This document shows positions 43,099 through 52,700 of a stretch of DNA of 64,000 bases, piece after piece. The notes under the pieces were generated by a model that saw only the letters and a program-made list of their open reading frames with translations, was not told the origin of the DNA and made no database searches. The position numbers were made by a program, and so were the translations under genes. Every line of letters begins with the position of its first letter. Position 1 is the first letter of the stretch. This stretch comes from Karstenula rhodostoma CBS 690.94 (lineage: Eukaryota > Ascomycota > Dothideomycetes > Pleosporales > Didymosphaeriaceae): contig MU001492.1 in the NCBI GenBank assembly GCA_010093485.1, positions 460,228 through 524,227 of the forward strand, read 5' to 3'.

Positions 43099-46000
43099 CT
43101 ACCTAACCGGCAACTGATTCTGCCACTCAGGATCCACCTTGCTCTGCTTGAAGAAGCTCTTCCCCCGCAACCACTGCCTGTACGCCTTATATCGCTTCTT
43201 CGCGCCGTCCTCCTCTTCCACGTCAAGCGGGTTATCCCGCACGTGCAGAAACTCCTCAAACTCTTCTATATCCTCTTCCTTTGTTTGGAACTTGCCCGAG
43301 CCTGCGGTTGTGGAGGTGTGCGGCGGGGGCTCCTCTACGGGGGCGACGGCGTCGGCGAAGTCGGGGTAGAAATTGTTGTTGTAGTTGTGGAAGTTGTGCG
43401 CGAAGGCCTTGTGCGCGTGGGGGTGCGAGAAGGGGGTGAATGGGTAGCTGAAGGACGCGGACGAGGTGGGGCGCATGGGGAGGGAGCGGATGGATGCGAC
43501 ATCGGTGTCGAGTCTGAGGTGGTGCGCGGGCGCGGTCTGGCTTTTGAACAGCGGAGCGTAGTACAAGCTTTCGCTGTCCGAGTCCTGGTCTGGTTGCGCG
43601 TGCTGGGTGCCGCCCTCGGACATGTCGAGGTATTCGAGGTATTCTAGGGCGGCGGCGTCGTCTGCTACTGGAGCCTCGTTGCTTACGACGAGAGGGAGGT
43701 TGAGAGGATGGCCGATGTATCGTTCGTACTCTTCTTCTTCTGTAGCCGTGACGCTGGGGTTGAGGCTGTTCTCATGGAACTGCACGAGCGTCCATTGATT
43801 TATGAGCGCCTTGTCCGCCGGTTTGAAGCCTTTTGTTTTGAGGTTCGACGTGAAACTAGTGGAACTGGAGTTGTCCATGGACTGGAAAGTCATCGTGCCC
43901 GGAGGTGCAGACGCAGGCATCTGGGTCTCGAAGTGCGGATCGCGCAAGATGGACTGTTTGGCTGGAGAGCCGGATTCCGGAATGTGCAAATGCATGTTGT
44001 AGCGGCGGCGCGCCAGACTATTTCTGCGTGACTCGGTGTCGCTCGAAGGCTCCAGGATGGTGACGCCTTTACGAACCGGCTTCTTGTTGTCTTTGGGCAC
44101 AGTGATCTGCTCTTGCTGTTTCCTACGAACGACGAAAGGCGAGGCATCCTGTAGGCGTGATGGATAAGACGTGTCCTTCTCCTTGGTTGGTGGACAGTTC
44201 AGACGGAAGGCGTACACCTTAAGGAATGATGTGACGGCTAACGGGCGATAGTATTCTAGCCAATAGTCGTCGTGTCTAGTTGTACCATTCTGTACCGCCC
44301 GCTTGTGTTGTTTGTGAGACACCAAGGATGGTGGCAGAGAGCGAGGCTCGAGAAATTCGGGAGTGTACCAGTTTATGTAATCCCTCCGTGGAGTCTCAAG
44401 CCAAAAGCGGGGGTCGGCGTGATGGAGGTAGTAGTCTGTCTGTAGATCCCATAGCATCGGTTGCCCTTCTGCATGTATGTAGTTGCCAAGGAATAGATTG
44501 CAGGCTTCCTGACGCTGTGAGTCAAGGAAAGAATTGTGGTAGTAGCGCTTGAAGCTCTCCACCATGTCGCGTGAGCTGCTCTGCCATTGATTAATCTTCC
44601 GGTAAGTGGCCATCGTATTGACGAGATGAGAGCCGCCGTATTGCATGGCGATCGCGTCGCCATGGTTGTGGAACATGTGAGTAAAGTTGTCGATACAGTC
44701 ACTGTCATATTCGATCGTGTTGCCTGGAATCACACCGAGAGCCTGAAGCTGTCGTCCGAGCGCTCGTTTCCCGATGACAAATTGTGCGGCATTTGTTCGA
44801 TCCAAACAGTCGATACAATTCGTTCGAGCGACTCCGTTCTGCACTTGCGGAGCGTCAAAGTCACCATCGCCGTTGTGAAAGAAGCCGGTCTGCCGCAGGA
44901 CCTTCTCACCCAGGTGCTCTAGGGAGAGAATGACGTCCTGACCACGTGTTTTTGAAGCCCTTGCCATATCAAAAGCTTCGTATATGATCTTCTTATCTTT
45001 GGGGAGAGACTGGTTGAGATACTCTATAGCTCTCTTATACTCGTGCAAGAGCTTAGACTCTCTCGGCGTCCTCTCGCGCTGCTTTATGAGGTTCAGAACG
45101 TATATTGGGGCGCCGTATCTCTCGAACAGGTCGTCAAAGTGCAACGCTGCAGCACTGTAGAAAGGGTCTGGAAGGTTGAGTTTGATGTCTGGCTTCGGCG
45201 TGACTCCAGTATTATCCTGCGTCCAATACAACGGTATGCTACCGCGATGCTGAACATATGAGGTATAAGTAGGATTTGACCACAGCCGTGGGCCAGGTGC
45301 ATGAAAGGAAGTCGTGATTGCTTCTGAGACAATCTGCTCGGTTTCCACATCATTCGCAACATAGCCCAAATCGTTCGTGCCACGCTTCAAGAAGCGTGCA
45401 CCTGCAAAAAACCTCGACCGCCTCGCCATGAGCGTGATGTAGATCCTGCGTCCGAAGACATCGAGTGACGATTGATCGATAGAGCCGTGTATGACCGCAT
45501 GGCACCAGTCATCCACATTCTTCAGCACTTCGCGCGCCGGCTCGAGAAGGTAATGATTCCAGACGAATATGTCTTGGTAATCTCGGTTCGGGTGTTTCAA
45601 ACCATGGTTGAATGCGTGTCGCTCGCGTATCATGTTCTGCTGGAGGCTTCTCGTAATGTTATATGAATAGCTGAAGTAGAAGAAGCGTGTCAGGTCGAGA
45701 TTGTTCAGAATGCTCATATATCTGCCTTCTTCCGGATTTCGGTCTTTTTGAAAACGCGATGAAGAGCCAGTAGTGAGAGGTATCAGCTCTGTGCCGTCAA
45801 CCTGGTAAATGTAGTGACCCCCAAGCATGGCGACCTGCGCACGCTTAGTGATCAAAACCATGTAATAAGCCTCTGTAAATCGGACGAATCCCATGAGACC
45901 CCATGCGCTACACTTGAGCTTTACACCTCCTGTAGCCTTGTTCCCGTCGTTAATCGCGTTCAGTAGATGGTTCATTTCTTTCCTGTCGTACATGATGTCA

Positions 46001-46497
46001 TCCTCAAAGATACTCAAGTGTCCTGGTGGCGCTGTCCGATCAATCTTCAGTACTCTGTAATGCTTGTCCAAGAGGTCTGCTCCAATGAGGTAGAACCGTG
46101 TGCTCGTCTCGTAAAGGTAGAATTTATGCATCCTATTGATCCCATCCTCCCCAACTTTTTCGTAAGCGGCGCCTTTCTGCTTGTGCATACCCGCAGGGCT
46201 TGAGGATCGCTGGAATAATTCCGGAACGGCAGGGTCCTCGTCTTCTCCGTCAAAGTCCATCGACTCTGTGTCGCCTCGTGGCATTCCAGGCACCTGCTCG
46301 ACATCTTCTGCTGGAATGAAATCAAGTGTGGGGGCGCCATCTTTGGCCGCTATCTCGGGACTTCCGATGGTGGTTGAAGCTTGCTCCACATCCTCGGGAA
46401 TATCAGTCAAGCTCTCGTTGGAGCCTCGCGCCCTTGCTGATCCTGGGTGCACGCCGAGCGGGTCGTATATATCACCTCCATGTCTCTCTCTCTCCAT
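43099..46497 (-). CDS. FIG4: polyphosphoinositide phosphatase FIG4 (SAC domain)
   Basis: Lipid phosphatase acting on PI(3,5)P2 at the vacuole, in complex with the Vac14 scaffold and the Fab1 kinase (established for yeast and animals). Single exon, 1132 aa, longer than yeast Fig4 (about 880) because of an acidic N-terminal extension and a Ser-rich C-terminus. The SAC domain opens with MHKFYLYETSTRFYLIGADLLDKHYRVLKIDR, contains CSAWGLMGFVRFTEAYYMVLIT and ISIW-type elements, and carries the catalytic CX5R motif in TNCIDCLDRTNAAQF (Cys about 559). FTHMFHNHGDAIAMQYGGSH is another FIG4/SAC signature. The tail has several charged stretches and ends KVDPEWQNQLPVR. Start ATG 46497 (MERERHGGDIYDPLGVHPG). 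Confidence 0.93.
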   Translation of the reverse strand: MERERHGGDIYDPLGVHPGSARARGSNESLTDIPEDVEQASTTIGSPEIAAKDGAPTLDFIPAEDVEQVPGMPRGDTESMDFDGEDEDPAVPELFQRSSSPAGMHKQKGAAYEKVGEDGINRMHKFYLYETSTRFYLIGADLLDKHYRVLKIDRTAPPGHLSIFEDDIMYDRKEMNHLLNAINDGNKATGGVKLKCSAWGLMGFVRFTEAYYMVLITKRAQVAMLGGHYIYQVDGTELIPLTTGSSSRFQKDRNPEEGRYMSILNNLDLTRFFYFSYSYNITRSLQQNMIRERHAFNHGLKHPNRDYQDIFVWNHYLLEPAREVLKNVDDWCHAVIHGSIDQSSLDVFGRRIYITLMARRSRFFAGARFLKRGTNDLGYVANDVETEQIVSEAITTSFHAPGPRLWSNPTYTSYVQHRGSIPLYWTQDNTGVTPKPDIKLNLPDPFYSAAALHFDDLFERYGAPIYVLNLIKQRERTPRESKLLHEYKRAIEYLNQSLPKDKKIIYEAFDMARASKTRGQDVILSLEHLGEKVLRQTGFFHNGDGDFDAPQVQNGVARTNCIDCLDRTNAAQFVIGKRALGRQLQALGVIPGNTIEYDSDCIDNFTHMFHNHGDAIAMQYGGSHLVNTMATYRKINQWQSSSRDMVESFKRYYHNSFLDSQRQEACNLFLGNYIHAEGQPMLWDLQTDYYLHHADPRFWLETPRRDYINWYTPEFLEPRSLPPSLVSHKQHKRAVQNGTTRHDDYWLEYYRPLAVTSFLKVYAFRLNCPPTKEKDTSYPSRLQDASPFVVRRKQQEQITVPKDNKKPVRKGVTILEPSSDTESRRNSLARRRYNMHLHIPESGSPAKQSILRDPHFETQMPASAPPGTMTFQSMDNSSSTSFTSNLKTKGFKPADKALINQWTLVQFHENSLNPSVTATEEEEYERYIGHPLNLPLVVSNEAPVADDAAALEYLEYLDMSEGGTQHAQPDQDSDSESLYYAPLFKSQTAPAHHLRLDTDVASIRSLPMRPTSSASFSYPFTPFSHPHAHKAFAHNFHNYNNNFYPDFADAVAPVEEPPPHTSTTAGSGKFQTKEEDIEEFEEFLHVRDNPLDVEEEDGAKKRYKAYRQWLRGKSFFKQSKVDPEWQNQLPVR

Positions 46498-46988
46498 GAT
46501 TGCCAGGGAAACTATCTAGCGGTGGCCAGTTATTGAAAGTAACATGAAGCCTGCCTGGGTCACGAGCACGTTCGCATGATAGCTGTGTCTGAGGCGTTGA
46601 GGCGGGTGACCGTTGTGAAAGCCCTCAGGTAGCTTGATAAAGGAAACTCACTCCAGTTCAAAGACTTCAAGTCGGTAGGGTTGGTGTGAGAAGATCTCGC
46701 ACGTATCGCAGCCGTCAAATGCGGATAGAGGGTGTGGATATGCAAAACGATTGTCAACGGTGAGCCACCGCGCTTGCCGCATTGGTTTCCCATAGGCTTG
46801 GCGTGCGTCAGTGCATCCTCACGTGATGCAATAAGTATACCTATGATTATCTTGTACGCAATGAAGCACCCGGGCTATTCTCAGTTGCACTTGCTAACCA
46901 TATTCATCATTACTCCAGATTGTCGTTCTGAATATCATATATGTACTTGAGCCCAGGGTATCTCTCTATCTACTCATCCCCCAGCACC
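46498..46988. other. intergenic
   Basis: About 490 bases between two minus-strand genes; nothing recognised beyond the presumed FIG4 promoter. Confidence 0.4.
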
Positions 46989-47684
46989 TCACATAGGCAT
47001 CCTCTTCATCTCCTGCTCCGTCCAAAACTTCCTCATATTCTCCGCCCCCAACTGCTTCACCTCATCATCCAAATGACTCCACAGCACCTTCCCAAATCCA
47101 TCCATAATCGCCTTGACCTCCCTCATCTGCAACTCCTTCTCCCCCGTCCTACACTCCGCCACGTACTCTTCCAGCTTCTCCAGCCCCTCGTGGATCTCCT
47201 TGTGCTGCGTGAGCAGCTCAAGCTCTTCGCGGAAAGCAGGCATCTTCTTCGCGAGGACGGGGAAAATGTGCTGCTCCTCGATGGTGTGGTGCATGGTGAG
47301 CTGGCCACAGAACTGCTCGAGCGTGGATAGGAATTGCCGGAGGGACATGCCGGCGGGCCGCTTGTTGTTTTCGCAGGCGCGGTAGAGCGTGTTCCAGGTG
47401 TGGCGGAAGTGGTTGTGGAAGGAGTCCATCCGTGCGGCCATTAAGTTGTAGGTTCGAAACTGAGCGGCGGTGAGTTTGGGAAGGGGTTCTTCTGCGGGGT
47501 TTGTGGAGGCCGGGGTGTCTTTGGGGGTGGAGGCGGACGCCATGGTTGTGTTGTGGAAAGGTGAGTTGGTGTTGAAAGTGCGGATAGATGCTGCTGGGGC
47601 GGAGATGCGCTGTGGCACAGGACCTCTGGGGATAAATTGGTGCAGTGCTCGGTTGACTGGGCTGAACGCGCGGGAAAAGCTCAT
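46989..47684 (-). CDS. hemerythrin-like HHE-domain protein, probable mitochondrial targeting
   Basis: 231 aa, one exon, ATG 47684; the frame above lacks another ATG. The first 50 residues (MSFSRAFSPVNRALHQFIPR, then PVPQRIS...) are basic and Ser/Arg-rich without acids, like a mitochondrial presequence; a second Met (MASASTPKD) would give a cytosolic form. The HHE region (about 80-220) is a four-helix bundle with likely iron ligands in HNHFRHTWNTLY, MHHTIEEQHIFPVLAKK, QHKEIHEGLEKLEEY and LWSHLDDEVKQLG. Fungal hemerythrin-like proteins may bind oxygen or iron; the role is unknown. Two-codon-range differences in start do not affect the domain. Confidence 0.85.
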   Translation of the reverse strand: MSFSRAFSPVNRALHQFIPRGPVPQRISAPAASIRTFNTNSPFHNTTMASASTPKDTPASTNPAEEPLPKLTAAQFRTYNLMAARMDSFHNHFRHTWNTLYRACENNKRPAGMSLRQFLSTLEQFCGQLTMHHTIEEQHIFPVLAKKMPAFREELELLTQHKEIHEGLEKLEEYVAECRTGEKELQMREVKAIMDGFGKVLWSHLDDEVKQLGAENMRKFWTEQEMKRMPM

Positions 47685-47999
47685 AAACACGAAGATTTGG
47701 ACGATCTAGAGAAGCGTATGTAGCAGCCTAGATCTTAATACGCGCAAGGCTTACTGCGACTCTTGAGGTTTTGTTGGACGCGTCGCCCAATCGCACCGTC
47801 AGAGATCGAGCTGACTGAAGGCGACGGCGGGTTTCCAAGCCGGAATAGCGCGTATCCGAGGGCCCGTGTGGGGCATCACGTGCCTCGGTATTTTGCATCT
47901 TGCTTACACATACTCATGGGGGCGCATGGTGAGAAGCTTACGCCGATCATCTTGTTTTGGCCGTGGGGTTATCTTCAACCCGTCTCGGAGGTCGAAGAT
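47685..47999. other. intergenic
   Basis: 315 bases between two minus-strand genes; nothing recognised. Confidence 0.4.
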
Positions 48000-49092
48000 C
48001 TACTTCTTCCGCGTCTTCGCAAATCTCTCATGCCACTTCCCTTTGGCAGCCGTGGCTTTTGGAAGCACAGATTCGGCTGTGGCAGACGCAGCATTGCCCC
48101 GAGCCACTATCGTGGTCGACGTAGGGTTGTCGTAGGCGCCGTCAATGGCCATCAAGTCAGCATCACCCCGCCATGCCTCTGGCAGAGAGTCCTTCCACTC
48201 CTCTACAAAGTCGGCAATCGAGTGTCCAGCAGAACCTTGTTTCGCCTGTAGTAGAGTTCTGCCGACGAACGACACCACTTTCCTGCGGTCTAGACATGAC
48301 CACTGTCCGCTTGTGTCCTGTCCGGCGGAGGCCAGATGGCCGAAGACAGCCTGTGCAAGTGATGCAGGATAGCCCTCTTCCCGAACCAACTCGGCCAGGT
48401 CGTACCCTAGGAACTGGCTGTCCAGCTTCATGCCCTCTGCCAGGGCGGCCGCGTTGATGGAGGACCAGACCTGCCGCAAGGTGTTCACAGAAGGCCGGTA
48501 CGAGCTCCCAGACGTCTCGAATGCAACGATCTCAGTCCACCCCTGTTCACACTGTCCATTGGACAGGGGTATGTCGGCGAAAACAGCAGCCTTGCTCTTG
48601 CCGTTGTGTGTGGCATCGACTTCCCCGCTAATGATGTCGTAGAGTGGCAGCGCATCTTCTAGAGAGGCCACAGCAGACGCGTCGACGGGATGCAGCTCTA
48701 GGGTTGCCGTGCACGCGGCGATTGCGCATGTGGTTGGCGTGGGTACGTCGTTGCCATGGGCATCGAGCGTGGGCTGGGTGACGAAGACGGAGTTGGACGT
48801 CTGCACCTGGCGTATGTGGAAGCTCTTGCTGGGCGTACAGAGCACTGCATATGCGGGCTGGGCACTGGGCCTGTTGGAGGCAGGCGGAGGGAGAGATTTT
48901 ATGGACAGGCTAGGGCTGCATTAGCACGGTGCCGCGTTTGTGTTTTGTGTTTTGTTGAGACGGCACGTACGGCGGCGGGTTCGGAGCTTCCAGCAGCTGG
49001 ACGAGCTCGGCAGGCAGCTCGAGCAGACGGAAGGTCTGGAAGTCGTGGGCCACGGCGAAGGGCACGCCCCCCTCGTCTTGCTGTGCGGCCAT
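48000..49092 (-). CDS. DCC1: sister chromatid cohesion protein DCC1 homologue
   Basis: Subunit of the alternative clamp loader Ctf18-Dcc1-Ctf8, which loads or unloads PCNA at replication forks and supports cohesion. Exons 48971-49092 and 48000-48909 (minus) encode 343 aa; the 61-nt intron (GTACGT...GCTAATGCAGCCCTAG) joins EAPNPP to LSIKSLPPPASN. Family marks: FRLLELPAELVQLLE near the start, AVLCTPSKSFHIRQVQTSNS, then the later TLRQVWSS...GYPASLAQAVFGHLA region and a basic C-terminus (KGKWHERFAKTRKK). ATG 49092 (MAAQQDEGGVPF) is used. It is divergently transcribed from the RhoGEF gene with 624 bases between. Confidence 0.87.
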
Positions 49093-49716
49093 GGCGTGCG
49101 GGCGGCGGGTGGGGTGGGGGTGTTCGTCCAGGACTGCAGGCGCGATGGATGCGGGCGTGAATGTTTTTGTTTGCGGGTGATCGCCCGCCAGCGTCGTCGC
49201 AAGGGGCGCCCGAGGACGCAAGCGGGCCCAAAATACACGGTACACGCCCGCTACACGCCCGCTACACGCTCGCTACACGCCCGCAGGCAAGGAAGACCCC
49301 GCTGGCCGCTGTCGCACGTCGCGCGTTTCAATCCGACGTGCTCCAGCGTCTGCCGTCTGCCGCCTGCCGCTTGGGCCGCTTCGGTGCGGCCTTGTTTCGG
49401 ACGGGCTGTGGCTGTGGCTGTGGGCAGCTGGAAGGCACGTCGGGCGCGTCTGCAACCGCCTCGTCTGCGTGTTTGCTTGCTTGTTTACCATCCGGCCAGC
49501 TGCACCGCTCCGCCAACTCGACTCGGGCACTCGACGCCCACCACCCGCCACCTGCATGGCCCGCTGCGTCCTGTCCGCTTCCACGCTCGCTGCACTCCCC
49601 CAATCCCCCCAATCCCCCCAATCCCCCTAATATGCCCTCGCCGCCATCTTGAGCCTGCTCAGCCGCCACCTGCGCTCGCGTTCCCGCCCTCGTCGTTCGT
49701 TTACGCCTCTGCCGCC
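49093..49716. promoter_or_regulatory. divergent promoter region (DCC1 / RhoGEF)
   Basis: GC-rich region without a gene of its own, although the RhoGEF frame happens to stay open through it. It contains four tandem 11-bp repeats at 49241-49284 and a C-rich CCCCCCAAT tandem at about 49594-49630, just before the RhoGEF start. Confidence 0.5.
49241..49284 (+). repeat. four tandem copies of TACACGCCCGC
   Basis: Units begin at 49241, 49252, 49263 and 49274; the third has one change (TACACGCTCGC). They lie midway between the two divergent start codons. Confidence 0.9.
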
Positions 49717-52700
49717 ATGGTCATCATCGCGCCGGAGCCGGCTGCGCTCTCGGCGGCCGATCTGTCGCTCTTCTACACTACCGACGAGCTGCTGTCCAAC
49801 TCGCCCGTGCTGGTCTTCTACGGCCCGACCTCCACCTCCACCCAGGCGACCCACTCGCGCATCCAAGCCCACGTCTTCACGCCCGCCGGGCTCCAGAATT
49901 TTGCCCGACTCATCATCTCCCCGACCGCCGCCTTCTACCAAGCCGTCGCCTGCCTGCCGCGCGAAGAGCAGGGCGACGAGATATGTCGCGGCCTCGCCTT
50001 CAGCCTGTACAAGTATTTCGTCGAGCTCCCGCAAGACGTCAAGAATGCCTGGGAGCGCCAGTACGCCTCGGGTACCCGCTTACCCTCCGCCCCGGCGCTC
50101 TTCTCCGAGTCCCACGCCGCCATTGTCGCTGCGCGCATGGTCAAGGTTGACAACGCCGCCGATGTCATTGTCCATGTACGCCATGCTCTGGGAGAGCAGA
50201 CCCTTTCGTGGCTGGACCTGGACGTGGTGCTGCCACAGGGAACCATCAAGCAGCTGGACAATACAAGGGAATCGGCCCAGTTCGACGAGTCCGAGGACGA
50301 CATACTTGAGCAGCGCTATGGCTCGTACGCACCTGTTGTGAAGCTGCTTGGGGAGACTGCCTTCATTCCAACCTCTAGACTGCGACGCGCCCCTTCCAAA
50401 CCGACAGCGCTCAACAGATCGCAGACCTTTTCAAGGACCCAAAAGGAGAATCTTCGTCGGGAGATGTGCGAACTTCTCGACACCGAAGAGAACTACGTCA
50501 GCAAAGTGTACGAATTGGTCAACACTGTCGCAGTGGAGTTTCGACAAAAAGCCAAGCAAAAGAACGGTTCCAGCACCAGTCCAAACGAGCAGGCTCTGAA
50601 AGCTCTGTTTCCTCCCAGCTTGGATGCTATTCTAGATGTGAATTCGCAGTTTCTAGATGTCCTACGTACCGTGCTGGAGGACACTGAAAACGATGCCATA
50701 CAAGACATTGAACAAGCCACAGATGACATCTTTGTTGCGCCCCTGAGAGGCCAGAAGGATCCTGTCGACGTGACGGGTGCTCTGGCAGTAGCAAAATCGT
50801 TGGTGGAATGGCTCCCCCGCTTTGGCGACTGCTATACAGACTACATGGGAGCTCACGCCGACTTTTCGCAACTACTGAAGGGCTTTACCAAAGACACCAA
50901 CTCCAGCTTCTCGAGGCGAGTGTACGACACTGGAGAACAGCGGCTGATGTCAATGCTGATCGAACCCGTGCAGCGCCTGCCGCGCTATAACCTATACATC
51001 GACAACATCATCAAACAGCTACCCAAGCGACACCCAGCGATCAAAGTCTTCCTCAAGGCACGGGACACCATATCAGAGATCTGCTCTCGTGAGGGACCAT
51101 CCGTGCTGCAGATCAAGATTCTCGACCGCTTACGTAAGATGGTCTACTCATGGCCGGCGACGTGCGTCCCACAAACTCGATTGATCACAACCATTGATTT
51201 TGTGGAATTGTCACCGCCCTATCATGGAGAGCTGCACGGTCCTTCGACTACTACTGGCATCTTTCTGCTCTTTGCCGATACTCTGATTGTGCTTCACAAA
51301 CCCAATGGTTGCTCAACAACTGCGCGCAGCTTGATGACAGACTTGGACAACCCCAAGTTCACTGTCGCTGACGTCGGATCATCAGAGCTCATCTTCCACC
51401 AGCAATTAAAGCTCTCTGATTTCTTCCTCAGTGAACACTCGGAAGGCAACATACTGCAGTTGATCTCGCCAACTCCAACCGCGAGTCAGCCGGGTCGACC
51501 AAGAAGCCGCGATCAACAAGTACTTGGCATCCGAATGTTCTATTTGCTAGGGATATACGAAGGCAAAGCACAAAAATGTGTAGAAGAGGTCACGAAAGCC
51601 AGGGTCGAGGGCAGATATTCCGAAGCAGAGCGCGAGAGCCACAAGTGGGAAGTCCGTAGCTTGGCTGGTGACCTAAACATGTTCTCTGCCATAACTGAGG
51701 ACCGCACGGGACAAGACCCCGAGGGCCGGAGAGAGCCTGCAAAAGTACAGATCATTGTGAACACGGCTGATGCTGCACAACCTGTCCAGCCGGTCCAGCA
51801 CAGCGCTGTTGAGCTGACAATCTCGATATCTATCCAAGAGAACGGGTTTTACCAACTGGAATGCAACGGCAACAATGGCTACACCACGCGCGACAAGCTT
51901 ACCGGCATGGAGTTCCTTCCAGTTTTGACTAAGCGTCTTGGAAATTTCTTCCAGTCCCGTAACAACATCAAGTATCCTACGTTGGCCGAAGCGTACCTTT
52001 TCCGGAACCGGCAGATACTCAAATCCCTCAAACTTGAATTTGGAGAAGACGCTGAAGGGCAGGACGAAAAGGGCCGCCCTCACTCACCGGTGAAAATGCT
52101 GTCGAACCTCTTCGGCAGCAGCGTCAGAGACGCCGGTCCTAAAAGGCTGCAGAGAAATCCAGTTTCAATGGGTGATATTCCAAAAATCGGCCTTCCACCG
52201 CTGCACCCAACGCGTACCCACAGCCGGGACGGCGAACTCTCTCGACCCACATCTTCCAACAAGACAATTGGATTCAATTCCAATACCACACCTACCGATT
52301 CGCTCGTAAGATTAGAGGAGACCCTGGCGACCTTGATTCTGGCGTTGCATGCTCGTAAGGGCAATATTGTCGGACGATCGGTGCGAGCTAGGCTTGTGGC
52401 GGACGAACTCCTGGTCAACGAGTTGTACAACTCCTTGCTCGAAAATCCTTCTAATCTCGATGTACCTTCTCAGTCTTCTGTTGACGTTTTGTTTGCAGCG
52501 TTCGAGAAGTTCCTCAACATCGCCTGGAAGGAAAAGATGGGAGCAGTCCTATCTCATGCTACCCTAGTCTCGTTGCAGATGAAGTCGGACAGCATGTATC
52601 CTGGAGAATTTGAAGACTTTTTCCGCACGACATACAGTGAGCTGTCACCTCAGAACCAGCGGTCACTCCGAGCGATCATCAAACTGCTTGCTGAGCTCCT

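Noticed and set aside
48940..49716. In-frame open extension upstream of the RhoGEF start
   Set aside because: It overlaps the DCC1 first exon and promoter, holds tandem repeats and lacks any conserved content; ATG 49717 has a good context and starts the conserved part.
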